Assembly (NCBI GenBank): GCA_937862815.1
Contig: CALMED010000038.1
Location: forward strand, 1-64,000
Direction of reading: 5' to 3'
DNA: 64,000 bases
Origin: an uncultured Chitinophagaceae bacterium
GTDB lineage: Bacteria > Bacteroidota > Bacteroidia > Chitinophagales > Chitinophagaceae
Of this stretch, positions 51,756 to 60,269 are shown one piece after another. Both the position numbers and the translations under genes were made by a program. The notes under the pieces were generated by a model, which saw only the letters and a program-made list of their open reading frames with translations, was not told the DNA's origin and did not search any database. How positions within the stretch are numbered: position 1 is the stretch's first letter; each line of letters begins with the position of its first letter.

Positions 51756-53381
51756 TCAGGCATACAACTCCGCCTGCAACTGGTGCACCCGCTCATCTTC
51801 GAGGTACTCGTCGAAGCTGGTGAGCCGGTCAATGATGCCGTTGGGCGTGAGCTCAATCACCCGGTTGGCGGTGGTGTGCATGAAGGTGTGGTCGTGGGAA
51901 GTCAGCAATACCACTCCGTTATAGGCAATACATTGTTCGTTGAAGCTCTGGATGCTTTCCAGGTCGAGGTGGTTGGTGGGCTGATCCAGGATGATGCAGT
52001 TGGGGTTCTGCATCATCATCTTGCTGATCATGCACCGCACTTTCTCGCCCCCGCTCAGCACGTTCACCTTCTTCATGATTTCATCGCCGCTGAAGAGCAT
52101 CTTCCCCAGGAAGCCCCGCAGGAAGGGTTCGTCGGCGTCCGTAACATGCGGCGGCACATACTGGCGCAGCCATTCCATCAGGTTGAGGGGCTCGCGGAAG
52201 AAGGCGTTGTTTTCCACCGGCAGGTAGGCTTTGGTGATGGTGGTGCCCCATTCAAAGATGCCGGCATCGGCTTTTTCTTCGCCGTTAATGATGTCGAAGA
52301 AGTGTGTTACCGCCAGCGGGTCCTTGCTTACGAACGCGATCTTGTCGCCCTTGTTCACGGTAAAGCTCACCTTGTCGAACAGCACCCGGCCGTCCACCGT
52401 CTTCTTCAGCTTTTCCACGTTGAGGATCTGGTTGCCCACTTCCCGCAGCGGCTGGAAGATGATGCCGGGGTATTTGCGGTTGCTGGGTTCAATTTCTTCA
52501 ATGGTCAGTTTTTCCAGGGCTTTTTTCCGGGCCGTGGCCTGCCGGCTCTTGGAGGCATTGGCGCTGAAGCGGGCAATGAAGTCGAGCAGGGCCTGGCGCT
52601 TGTCTTCGATCTTCTTGTTCTTATCGGATAACTGGCGGGCCATGAGCTGGCTCGACTCATACCAGAATGTATAGTTTCCGGTGAAGGTTTTGATTTTCGA
52701 ACGGTCCACATCCGCCACATGCGTGCAAACGGAATCGAGAAAGTGCCGGTCGTGGCTTACCACCAGTACGATGTTTTCATAATCGGCCAGGAAGTTTTCC
52801 AGCCAGCCGATGGTTTCAATGTCGAGGCCGTTGGTCGGTTCGTCCAGCAGCAGGATATCGGGATTACCAAACAGCGCCTGCGCCAGCAGCACCCGTACTT
52901 TGAGGTTGCCGGGAATGTCCTTCATCAGGCTCTGGTGGTATTCATCTTTAATTCCCAGACTGCTCAGCAGGGTGGCGGCGTCGCTTTCGGCGGTGTAGCC
53001 GCCCATTTCGCCAAACTCGGCTTCCAGCTCGCCGGCCCGCAGGTAATCAGCTTCGGTGGCGTTGGGGTCGAGGTAGATGGCGTCTTTCTCGTGCAGGATG
53101 TCCCACATTTTTTTGTGGCCCATCAGCACGGTGTTCAGTACCGTGTGCTCATCAAATTCAAACTGGTTTTGTTTCAGCACCGCAATGCGTTCGCCGGGCG
53201 AAATGTCCACGGTACCCTTGTTGGGCTCTATTTCGCCGCTCAGGATCTTGAGGAAGGTACTCTTGCCGGCCCCGTTGGCACCGATGACACCGTAGCAGTT
53301 GCCCTTGGTGAAGTTGATGTTCACCTCATCGAAGAGAACCCGCTTGCCGTAGGCCAGGGTGATATTGCGTGCGCTTAACAT
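51756..53381 (-). CDS. ABC-F family ATPase (YbiT-like)
   Basis: 541 residues from the ATG at 53381 (the open frame extends upstream to 53444 without support). Two ABC domains lie in tandem with no membrane part. The first Walker A is GANGAGKS at 34-41; its signature is degenerate, PGNLKVRVLLAQAL, as usual in the YbiT branch, and its Walker B is LLLDEPTNGLD. The second keeps LSGGEKVRCM and IILDQPTNHLD, but its Walker A region reads FVSKDPLAVTHF, which lacks the GxxGxGKS pattern. The linker (KSRQATARKKALEKL) is basic. ABC-F proteins bind ribosomes and relieve stalls or confer antibiotic protection. A TACCTTTG element lies at 53400-53407. Confidence 0.92.
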   Translation of the reverse strand: MLSARNITLAYGKRVLFDEVNINFTKGNCYGVIGANGAGKSTFLKILSGEIEPNKGTVDISPGERIAVLKQNQFEFDEHTVLNTVLMGHKKMWDILHEKDAIYLDPNATEADYLRAGELEAEFGEMGGYTAESDAATLLSSLGIKDEYHQSLMKDIPGNLKVRVLLAQALFGNPDILLLDEPTNGLDIETIGWLENFLADYENIVLVVSHDRHFLDSVCTHVADVDRSKIKTFTGNYTFWYESSQLMARQLSDKNKKIEDKRQALLDFIARFSANASKSRQATARKKALEKLTIEEIEPSNRKYPGIIFQPLREVGNQILNVEKLKKTVDGRVLFDKVSFTVNKGDKIAFVSKDPLAVTHFFDIINGEEKADAGIFEWGTTITKAYLPVENNAFFREPLNLMEWLRQYVPPHVTDADEPFLRGFLGKMLFSGDEIMKKVNVLSGGEKVRCMISKMMMQNPNCIILDQPTNHLDLESIQSFNEQCIAYNGVVLLTSHDHTFMHTTANRVIELTPNGIIDRLTSFDEYLEDERVHQLQAELYA

Positions 53382-53399
53382 GTGTGTTTTTTGAGGCCG

Positions 53400-53407
53400 C
53401 AAAGGTA
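53400..53407 (-). promoter_or_regulatory. -7 element of the ABC-F gene
   Basis: The minus strand reads TACCTTTG, a TAnnTTTG match, ending 18 nt before the ATG at 53381. Confidence 0.45.
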
Positions 53408-53480
53408 GGGCAAAAACAGACCGGTTAGGTTTGCAGCGCGGCAAAAGCGGCCCGGCAGACCTTATAGGTCTGGCCTCAAC

Positions 53481-53852
53481 TTATTTCCTCAACTCAAAAA
53501 TGTACTTCACCATCGTCTCCGCATCTTCCTGGCTTACCTGCGGGTGAGGTGTCATAGGCACTTCTCCCCATACGCCGCTGCCGCCCTTGCGGATCTTTCC
53601 GGCCAGCCGGGTGATGTTCTCCGCAGTGGGCTCGTATTTGGCGGCAATATCGCGGTAGGCCGGTCCCACATTCTTTTCCTCCACCAGGTGACAGGTCAGG
53701 CAGTCGTTTTTCACCACCAGTGCCAGGCCCGCCTGGTAGGCCTCGCTGCGGGGAGTTTGGGCCGGGGTGTCGGCAACAGGTGCGGGGGTGGGGTTACTGC
53801 CACAGGCGGCGAGCAGCCATGCAGTCAATGAAAGGAAGGCAATCTGTTTCAT
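53481..53852 (-). CDS. Cytochrome c lipoprotein, monoheme class I
   Basis: 123 residues from the ATG at 53852 (the frame extends upstream to 53885). The lipobox is WLLAAC with lipidated Cys17. A Pro/Thr/Ala linker follows, then the heme domain with CLTCH and NVGPAYRDIAAKY. A probable axial Met sits in GEVPMTPHPQVSQEDAETMVKYI. Short cytochromes of this type shuttle electrons between complexes at the periplasmic membrane face. A possible substrate or product is the ACIII-oxidase chain encoded at 24047-38523, but this is inference. Confidence 0.9.
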   Translation of the reverse strand: MKQIAFLSLTAWLLAACGSNPTPAPVADTPAQTPRSEAYQAGLALVVKNDCLTCHLVEEKNVGPAYRDIAAKYEPTAENITRLAGKIRKGGSGVWGEVPMTPHPQVSQEDAETMVKYIFELRK

Positions 53853-54009
53853 ACGCGGGAGAAGTTCTGACTGCAAAACTACCATTCCCGGCGGGGATAA
53901 CGGTGCGAAAAGACATAGATTTTCAGTTTGTTAACGGTTGAGTTTGTCAATCTGTCACCGCCCGCCCGGCTGGTATTTTTTTTGCTCTCCATCGGCAAAA
54001 AAACTGTTT

Positions 54010-55860
54010 ATGCAAACCGGCAGCATTCGTGTTCAAACGGAAAACATTTTCCCGATTATCAAGAAGTTCCTCTACAGCGACCACGAGATCTTCCTCCGCG
54101 AACTCGTGAGCAATGCTGTGGACGCCACCCAGAAAATTAAAACCCTGGCCTCCCTGGGCGAAGCCACCGGCGAGCTGGGTGAGCTGAAAGTGAGCGTCAC
54201 CCTCAACAAGGAGGCCGGCACCATCACCATTTCCGATAACGGCGTGGGCATGACCGCCGACGAAGTGGAGAAATACATCAACCAGGTGGCGTTTTCCGGC
54301 GCTGAAGAGTTTGTGCAGAAATACAAGGGCCAGAACGAAAACGCCATCATCGGCAAGTTCGGTCTCGGCTTCTATTCCGCCTTCATGGTGAGCAGCCAGG
54401 TGGAACTCATTACCAAAAGCTTCAAAGACAGCCCGGCCGTTCGGTGGGAGTGCGACGGCAGCCCCGCCTACCAGCTGGAAGAAACTACGCAACGTACCGA
54501 ACGGGGCACCGACGTGGTGCTGCACGTGGATGACGACAGCAAGGAGTTCCTCGATGAAGACCGTCTCAAAGGCATCCTCACACGTTTCTGCCGCTTCCTG
54601 CCAGTGGCCATCTACTTCGGCGAGGAGCAGATCAACAATACCCAACCGTTGTGGGTGAAAAAGCCCACGGAGCTCACCAGCCAGGACTACCAGGATTTTT
54701 ACAAGGAGCTCTATCCCTTCAGCGAGGCCCCGCTGTTCTGGATTCACCTCAACGTGGACTATCCCTTCAACTTAACCGGCGTACTTTATTTCCCCAAAAT
54801 CAAACAGAGCTACGAAATCCAGAAAGACAAGATTCAGCTGTATTGCAACCAGGTTTTTGTGACTGATGAAGTGAAGGATATTGTACCCGAGTTTCTGATG
54901 CTGCTGCATGGGGTGATTGACAGTCCGGATATCCCCCTCAACGTGAGCCGCAGCTACCTGCAGGGCGATCCCAATGTGAAGAAGATCAACAACCACATCA
55001 CCAAGAAGGTGGCAGACAAGCTGGAAGAGATCTTTAAAAACGACCGGAATGAGTTTGAAGAAAAATGGGAGAGCCTGGGCCTGTTTGTGAAGTACGGCAT
55101 GATGACCGACGACAAGTTTCTCGAAAAGGCCAATAAGTTTCATGTCTTCAAATCGGCGGGTGAAAATAAATTCTTCACGCTCGACGAATACCGCGCCGCT
55201 ACCGAAGCTATTCAGAAAAACAAAGACGGCAAACTGGTGCTGCTCTACACCAGCAACGCCACCGAACAGAACAGCTACATCCGGGCGGCCGAAGACCGGG
55301 GGTACAAAGTGGTACAGCTCGATACCATCGTAGACTCCGCCTTCCTCAACCAGATGGAAATGAAGTGGGAGAACGTAGTGTTCCGCCGCGTGGATGCCGA
55401 CATCACCGACAACCTCATCGACAAGCAGGAAGAACTGAAGAGTGTACTGAGCGAAGACGAGGCCAAACAGTTGAAGGAATGGTTCAACATCCAGCTCACC
55501 GACCTGCACCTCAACGTGGAGGTGAAGGGCCTGAGCACCGATACCCCGCCGGTGGTAGCCACCCGTCCCGAGTTTATGCGCCGCATGAAAGAGATGGCGC
55601 ATGTGAGCGGCCCCATGGGCAGTTTTTATGCCAATATGCCCGACGAGGTGGAACTGACCGTCAACGGCAACCATCCGGTGTACCGCAGGATTCTGGGCGA
55701 AAGCAACCAGGAACAGGCGAAGGAGATGGTGCGCAACCTGGCCGATCTGGCCCTGCTTTCACAGGGACTCCTCAAAGGCGAGCAGCTCACGTCTTTCATC
55801 AACCGGAGCGTGGCACTGCTGCAGGGTGAGGTGAAGAGCAATATCATTGTAGACCTGTAA
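54010..55860 (+). CDS. htpG: Molecular chaperone HtpG (Hsp90)
   Basis: 616 residues from the ATG at 54010 (MQTGSIRVQTENIFPII). The open frame begins at 53938, but that part lacks homology. The ATP site has ELVSNAVDATQKI (Glu31, Asn35), DNGVGMTADEV and IGKFGLGFYSAFMVS. The middle domain carries the catalytic Arg region (LNVSRSYLQGD), and the C-terminal dimer region ends VKSNIIVDL. It is a cytoplasmic ATP-dependent folding chaperone. A perfect 10-bp inverted repeat starts at the stop codon (55858-55897). Confidence 0.97.
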   Translation: MQTGSIRVQTENIFPIIKKFLYSDHEIFLRELVSNAVDATQKIKTLASLGEATGELGELKVSVTLNKEAGTITISDNGVGMTADEVEKYINQVAFSGAEEFVQKYKGQNENAIIGKFGLGFYSAFMVSSQVELITKSFKDSPAVRWECDGSPAYQLEETTQRTERGTDVVLHVDDDSKEFLDEDRLKGILTRFCRFLPVAIYFGEEQINNTQPLWVKKPTELTSQDYQDFYKELYPFSEAPLFWIHLNVDYPFNLTGVLYFPKIKQSYEIQKDKIQLYCNQVFVTDEVKDIVPEFLMLLHGVIDSPDIPLNVSRSYLQGDPNVKKINNHITKKVADKLEEIFKNDRNEFEEKWESLGLFVKYGMMTDDKFLEKANKFHVFKSAGENKFFTLDEYRAATEAIQKNKDGKLVLLYTSNATEQNSYIRAAEDRGYKVVQLDTIVDSAFLNQMEMKWENVVFRRVDADITDNLIDKQEELKSVLSEDEAKQLKEWFNIQLTDLHLNVEVKGLSTDTPPVVATRPEFMRRMKEMAHVSGPMGSFYANMPDEVELTVNGNHPVYRRILGESNQEQAKEMVRNLADLALLSQGLLKGEQLTSFINRSVALLQGEVKSNIIVDL

Positions 55861-55897
55861 GGTTTGCCGGGTTGCAGCAGCGGCGCAGCAAACCTTA
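55858..55897 (+). terminator. Hairpin at the htpG stop codon, candidate terminator
   Basis: TAAGGTTTGC (including the stop codon) pairs perfectly with GCAAACCTTA at 55888-55897. The loop is 20 nt. Only a weak T-rich tail (TAGTTCTTTCCC) follows. A related palindrome with CAGACC, TTATA, GGTCTG lies at 53456-53472. Confidence 0.5.
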
Positions 55898-55944
55898 TAG
55901 TTCTTTCCCTTCCCCGTATCGCCTTTTCCCGTTAATTTCACACA

Positions 55945-56370
55945 ATGAAGCATTTTCTTTTTCTGTTCCTGCTGACGGTTTCCGCCGGGAGCTTTGCCCA
56001 GCCGGCCGACGAAGCCGCCATCACGGGTCTCCTGCAAAAACAGGCGCAGTCGTGGAATTGCGGCGACCTCAAAGGGTTTATGAAGGGCTACTGGGAAAGC
56101 GACTCGCTCTTGTTTGTGGGAAAGAGTGGTATTACCTATGGTTATGCACAAACCCTGGCCAACTACCGCAAGAATTACCCCGACATGGACGACATGGGCG
56201 AGCTGACCTTCGACATCAAAAAAGTGGATTTCCTGGCGGCCGATGCCGCTTTTGTATTGGGCAAATGGCACCTGAAGCGTGATGCAAAGGGCGATCTCAG
56301 CGGACATTTTACTCTCCTGTTCCGGAAGATCAAAGGGCAGTGGGTCATCGTGGCCGATCACAGCAGCTGA
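55945..56370 (+). CDS. Exported DUF4440/SnoaL-like protein
   Basis: 141 residues with a signal peptide (MKHFLFLFLLTVSAGSFAQ). The NTF2-like fold shows EAAITGLLQKQAQSWNCGDLKGFMKGYW, YAQTLANYRKNY, and the strands DAAFVLGKWHLKRD, GHFTLLFRKIKGQWVIVADHSS. Periplasmic DUF4440 proteins have diverse roles (ketosteroid-isomerase-like enzymes or ligand binding) and this one has no visible catalytic pair. It is separated from htpG by a hairpin and followed by the prohibitin gene. Confidence 0.85.
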   Translation: MKHFLFLFLLTVSAGSFAQPADEAAITGLLQKQAQSWNCGDLKGFMKGYWESDSLLFVGKSGITYGYAQTLANYRKNYPDMDDMGELTFDIKKVDFLAADAAFVLGKWHLKRDAKGDLSGHFTLLFRKIKGQWVIVADHSS

Positions 56371-56422
56371 CACAACCAGCAACAAATTTTTCATTCAAGC
56401 ATTCACCTAAACACATCCCACC

Positions 56423-57331
56423 ATGTTCCTCGTTATCCTCGGTATCATTGCCATTGCTGTAGGTTTTGGCGTAGCCAAACAACCCGGACCCTTTCAGGGT
56501 ATGTCCAAAGTCATCCGCACCCTCGGCTTTGTGCTCATTGTCATCGGGCTGCTTGGTTCTTGCGTGGTGCAGATTGATGCCGGCCAGGTGGGCGTGCAGA
56601 AACTCTTCGGAAAAATTCAAAAGCGTACACTCACCAGTGGTCTGAATGTGGTGAACCCCCTGGTGGAAGTGATCAAACTCGACATTAAAACGCAGACCTA
56701 CACCATGACCGGTATCAGCGATGAGAGCCAGCGCATCGGCGATGATGCCATACGGGTACTCACGGCCGACGGACTGGAGGTAGTGATTGACCTCTCCGTC
56801 TTGTACCGCCTACTGCCTTCTGAAGCGCCGCGGCTGCTGGTGGAAACCGGATCCGATTATGTAGATAAAATCGTGCGTCCCATCACCCGCACCCGCATCC
56901 GCGACAATGCCGTTTACTACGAAGCCGTAAGTCTTTACAGCACCAAACGCGATGAGTTCCAGAACCGGATCTTCAAAACCATTGAAGAGGATTTCAAAAA
57001 GCGGGGACTTTTCCTCGAAAACCTGCTCGTGCGCAACATCACCCTGCCGCAGAGCGTACGCTCCACCATTGAACAGAAGATCAACGCCGAACAGGAAGCC
57101 CAGAAGATGCAGTTTGTGCTGCAGAAGGAAAAGCAGGAAGCCGAGCGCAAGCGCGTGGAGGCCCAGGGTATTTCCGATTACCAGCGCATCATCAGCGAAA
57201 GCCTCACCGAGCGGCAGCTGCAGTACGAAAGCATCAAGGCGCAGCTGGAGCTGTCCAAATCACAAAACGCCAAGATCATCATCATGGGCCGGGGGAATAC
57301 ACCGGTGATCCTGAATCCGAACGAGAAGTAA
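56423..57331 (+). CDS. Prohibitin family (SPFH/band 7) membrane protein
   Basis: 302 residues. Two N-terminal hydrophobic segments (MFLVILGIIAIAVGFGVA and TLGFVLIVIGLLGSCVV) precede an SPFH domain with VDKIVRPITRTRIRDNAVYYEA and NITLPQSVRSTIEQKINAE. A C-terminal coiled coil follows (QKEKQEAERKRVEAQGISDYQ). The family forms large ring assemblies in bacterial membranes that organise proteases and lipids. It lies downstream of the DUF4440 gene by 52 bp, possibly in one unit. Confidence 0.9.
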   Translation: MFLVILGIIAIAVGFGVAKQPGPFQGMSKVIRTLGFVLIVIGLLGSCVVQIDAGQVGVQKLFGKIQKRTLTSGLNVVNPLVEVIKLDIKTQTYTMTGISDESQRIGDDAIRVLTADGLEVVIDLSVLYRLLPSEAPRLLVETGSDYVDKIVRPITRTRIRDNAVYYEAVSLYSTKRDEFQNRIFKTIEEDFKKRGLFLENLLVRNITLPQSVRSTIEQKINAEQEAQKMQFVLQKEKQEAERKRVEAQGISDYQRIISESLTERQLQYESIKAQLELSKSQNAKIIIMGRGNTPVILNPNEK

Positions 57332-57734
57332 TGAATGAATGAGTGAATGAATGGATGAGTGAATAGGGGGCGAATCCACCTGAAGTGCCCGTTCCGGTTA
57401 GCTCGAAGGAATCAAGGACTGAAGGACTTAAGGATAGAATGGGGTTGCGTTCGCTGCACCTCTGCACCCGCTGCGGGCAACCCGTTGTGCCGTTTACTGC
57501 TTTGCTTCTTTGTGTGAAACCAGAAAAGTTGTATGTGGTAAATTTCACGTCGTAAGGAACGCGTTCCAACCCGTAACAAGTAACCTGGAACCTCCTCCGG
57601 GGGATTTTCCCGCAGATAGCGCAGATCAGGGTCGCAGATAGCGCGGAAGACGTTTAACGTACCCCCCCCGCCTGCGGGGTCGGCAACCGCCGCCGGGGGT
57701 GCGCCCCAATCCTCAATCCCTAATTCCTAATCCC
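57332..57734. repeat. Composite intergenic repeat block
   Basis: 403 bp. It starts with a GAATGAATGAGTGAATGAAT run ending in GGGGGCG, then GGAATCAAGGACTGAAGGAC, a segment with CCCGCAGATAGCGCAGATC, a CAACCCGTAACAAGTAACC phrase, and a C-rich CCCCAATCCTCAATCCCTA end. Modules overlap those at 20817 and 23077. No gene seen. Confidence 0.65.
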
Positions 57735-57962
57735 CTACAACCTTCCCTTCCACAACCGGTAATAGTAATAGATTAAACCAGCCAGGCTTGCCAGGAAGAT
57801 AACGTAGTACACAACATTGCCGGTGCGGATGCTGCCTTCAAAAAAGGCCCAGTTGAAATAAAGACCGAATGTCATGTGCAGCAGCAGGAACACCATGCCC
57901 ATGGAAACGGTCTGCAGAACACGTTTCAGAAAATCCCTTACTTCAGGCTCAATGCCGCTCAT
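57735..57962 (-). CDS. Small two-helix membrane protein, 75 aa
   Basis: 75 residues. MSGIEPEVRDFLKRVLQTVSM leads into two membrane helices, MGMVFLLLHMTFGLYFNWAF and VVYYVIFLASLAGLIYYYY, with a basic end RLWKGRL. I do not recognise the family; such proteins are common as hypotheticals in Bacteroidota. Codon use is like the host and the start is unambiguous. Function unknown. Confidence 0.7.
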   Translation of the reverse strand: MSGIEPEVRDFLKRVLQTVSMGMVFLLLHMTFGLYFNWAFFEGSIRTGNVVYYVIFLASLAGLIYYYYRLWKGRL

Positions 57963-58030
57963 GGTAACCGGTTGGGGTAATAAAAGAAAATGTACCGGTC
58001 TACAACAACCGGGCAGGTGAATGGTTGTAC

Positions 58031-58495
58031 TTACAGCGTAAAACGGAAGGCTACCCCGCCGCGGGAAGCGTCAAACCCGTTACGGTTGCCTACTCCCAGC
58101 TGCACACCCGGCTGCCAATCGGCCGCGATGTTCAGCGGCAGGTTGGGAAACTTGTAATCCATCCCGATCACTCCGTCCAGGCCCCCGCCGGTGGCATTCT
58201 TCAGCAGGTTCACATGGGCACCAAAGCCAACGTACCACTTGAGATTGCCTTCCGTGTTGAGGTCGCCGTGGAGTTCGTACAAACCCGTGATGCGGGTGCC
58301 GCCCCGGTAAAAGAACCCAATGAACTCGAGTGCGGTATTATCGGTGAGAAAGGTCTTGAGGTTGATGCCGCCTCCATCCCAGAGCTTTACCCCGATGGCG
58401 GTCTTATAGTTGGAGGAACTGGCGCTTCCGTTCTGTGCGGCTGCTGCCATAGAAATAAACAGGGCCAGCAGGCCGGTAAAGAGTTGCTTTTTCAT
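58031..58495 (-). CDS. Outer-membrane beta-barrel-like hypothetical protein
   Basis: 154 residues from the ATG at 58495, with signal peptide MKKQLFTGLLALFISMAAAAQ. The mature part has alternating strands: IGVKLWDGGGINLKTFL, ALEFIGFFYRGGTRITGLYE, LKWYVGFGAHVNLL, DGVIGMDYKF, and a final GVAFRFTL ending in an aromatic-hydrophobic strand suited to BAM recognition. Small 8-strand outer-membrane barrels have this profile. Function unknown. A TACTTTTG -7 element lies at 58550-58557 (minus strand). Confidence 0.75.
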   Translation of the reverse strand: MKKQLFTGLLALFISMAAAAQNGSASSSNYKTAIGVKLWDGGGINLKTFLTDNTALEFIGFFYRGGTRITGLYELHGDLNTEGNLKWYVGFGAHVNLLKNATGGGLDGVIGMDYKFPNLPLNIAADWQPGVQLGVGNRNGFDASRGGVAFRFTL

Positions 58496-58591
58496 GTCCG
58501 TAATTTTTGTGATCTTCTGCCCGTCGCGGGCAGCGGTTCTGTGTTGCGGCAAAAGTACTTCATTTCCCCCGAAGCGTCCCCTCATGCGAGA

Positions 58592-59368
58592 TCAAGGCCC
58601 CACCAACAGCAGGCTCCGGAATGCCGTGGAATCACCATTGAACACGTTGAAGTCCACCGGCAGGCGGATGCCATTCACCCGCCCGGTCTCGCTGTGCTGC
58701 CAGAACAGCCAGCTGCGCCGGGTGCGGGGGCTTTTGGGCTGCAGATAATGCGCTATCCACAACGGATATTCATCGAATCCGCTGCCCAGCCAGTTCTCGT
58801 AAAAGCTGGCGTTGGTGTAGAGGATAGGGCGTACGCCCACCGCCGTTTCCACCTGTGTTAGCCAGTCACGCACCCGCCGGCGGAGCAACTCCCGGGGCAC
58901 ACCGTTGGTCTGCTCCACATCCAACACCGGCGGCAGGTCGCCGGGCAGCAATTCCACCTGCCGCAGAAAATGCGCCGCCTGCTCCCGCCCGTCGCGGCTG
59001 GGGATGAAATAATGATAGGCCCCGCGGGTCAGCTCCACCCGCCGCGACTGCTTCCAGTTGTAGCGGAACTGCCGGTCGGTATGCGCCGTGCCTTCCGTGG
59101 CTTTGATGAAGACAAAGTCAAGGCCGATGCCCCCGCTGCGCATGGCTTTCACTTCTTTCCAGTGGATGCGTCCCTGGTGATGACTCACGTCAATGCCGTG
59201 CAACCCATAGCGGGCGGGCAGGCTGATACCAAAGGCTGCGTACCGCATGCGCTCCGCTTCTCGGTTGGCATACCAGAGGTACCCAAACAACAGCAGCGCT
59301 GAAAGCGCCACCGCGCCTGCCAGCCACCGGAGGCGGACTGCCTGTTTTCGTTTGCGGGATCTTGCCAT
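58592..59368 (-). CDS. GH25 family lysozyme (1,4-beta-N-acetylmuramidase), membrane-anchored
   Basis: 258 residues from the ATG at 59368. A basic N-terminus (MARSRKRKQAVRLRW) and one helix (LAGAVALSALLLFGYLW) anchor it. The GH25 domain follows: HGIDVSHHQGRIHW with Asp60, DFVFIKATEGTAH, RGAYHYF, PPVLDVEQTNG with Asp150 and Glu152, and LFWQHSETGRVNG ending DFNVFNG. These residues fit the active site of Chalaropsis-type lysozymes, which cut the muramic acid-glucosamine bond. It is divergent from an alpha/beta hydrolase whose promoter overlaps this start codon. Confidence 0.94.
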   Translation of the reverse strand: MARSRKRKQAVRLRWLAGAVALSALLLFGYLWYANREAERMRYAAFGISLPARYGLHGIDVSHHQGRIHWKEVKAMRSGGIGLDFVFIKATEGTAHTDRQFRYNWKQSRRVELTRGAYHYFIPSRDGREQAAHFLRQVELLPGDLPPVLDVEQTNGVPRELLRRRVRDWLTQVETAVGVRPILYTNASFYENWLGSGFDEYPLWIAHYLQPKSPRTRRSWLFWQHSETGRVNGIRLPVDFNVFNGDSTAFRSLLLVGP

Positions 59369-59391
59369 GCCGGAACACAAAACTATCTTTG
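59362..59391 (+). promoter_or_regulatory. Promoter of the alpha/beta hydrolase, overlapping the lysozyme start
   Basis: TTG at 59362-59364, a 19-bp spacer and TATCTTTG at 59384-59391: a complete Bacteroidota -33/-7 pair. The -33 element lies inside the first codons of the divergent GH25 gene. Confidence 0.5.
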
Positions 59392-59435
59392 AAACCAATC
59401 CGCCACAAACCCGGATTTCAATAACACCCCTCGTT

Positions 59436-60257
59436 ATGGAACGTTGCACCCTCCGCTTGCAGCAGGCCTCTTTTTCCTACCTCCGGGGCGGGCACGGTCC
59501 GCGTACACTCATCTGCCTCCACGGGTATGGCGAGTCGGCTGAAAGCTTCGCCTTCCTGGAGCCGCTGCTGGGGCAACGGTACACCCTTTATGCATTGGAC
59601 CTGCCCTGGCACGGGCAAACCCGTTGGGAGCGGGGGCTCACCTTTCCTGTGGGTGGGCTGGCCGACCTCCTGCGGCAGCTGGTGCCCGGCTTCGACACCG
59701 GCCGCCATACCCTGCTCGCCTACAGCATGGGCGGACGGGTGGCGCTGAGCCTGCTGGAACGGCTGCCCCACCGCTTTGAGCAGACCGTTCTGCTGGCACC
59801 CGACGGACTGCGGGTCAACCCCTGGTACTGGCTGGCTACGCAGACGCAGCCGGGCAACCGCCTCTTCCGCTTTACCATGCGACACCCGCAGTGGTTCCGG
59901 GGGCTGGTGGATAAAGCCGGCCGCCGCGGATGGGTCAACCCCGGCGTACGCAAGTTTGCGCACCGCTACATTGACGATCCGCAGGTGCGGGAAGATCTCT
60001 ACCGCATCTGGACCACCCACCGCAAGTTCCGGCCGCGGATGGAGCGCATCAGCGAGCTGGTGCCGGCGCACAGAATCCGGATAGACCTCGTCTTTGGCCG
60101 CTACGACCGCATCATCCACACCCGCAATGCCCATCGCCTGCTCAGCCGCCTCCCGCCCGGGCAGCCTTGGGTGCAGGTGCACGAGCTGGAAGCAGGCCAT
60201 CATCTCCTGCAACCCAAACACGCAGCGCGCTGGGTTTCCCTGCTGCTGCAGGAATGA
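59436..60257 (+). CDS. Alpha/beta hydrolase
   Basis: 273 residues from the ATG at 59436. The open frame begins at 59247 but that part is antisense to the lysozyme. The alpha/beta hydrolase core shows LICLHGYGESAESFAFLE (oxyanion HG), LDLPWHGQTRW, the nucleophile elbow LAYSMGGRVAL, VFGRYDRIIHT (acid Asp) and LEAGHHLLQPKHA (His). The fold supports esterase, lipase or thioesterase activity; no subfamily marker decides. The next gene starts 12 bp after its stop, so both are co-transcribed. Confidence 0.9.
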   Translation: MERCTLRLQQASFSYLRGGHGPRTLICLHGYGESAESFAFLEPLLGQRYTLYALDLPWHGQTRWERGLTFPVGGLADLLRQLVPGFDTGRHTLLAYSMGGRVALSLLERLPHRFEQTVLLAPDGLRVNPWYWLATQTQPGNRLFRFTMRHPQWFRGLVDKAGRRGWVNPGVRKFAHRYIDDPQVREDLYRIWTTHRKFRPRMERISELVPAHRIRIDLVFGRYDRIIHTRNAHRLLSRLPPGQPWVQVHELEAGHHLLQPKHAARWVSLLLQE

Positions 60258-60269
60258 CTATTTTGCAGC

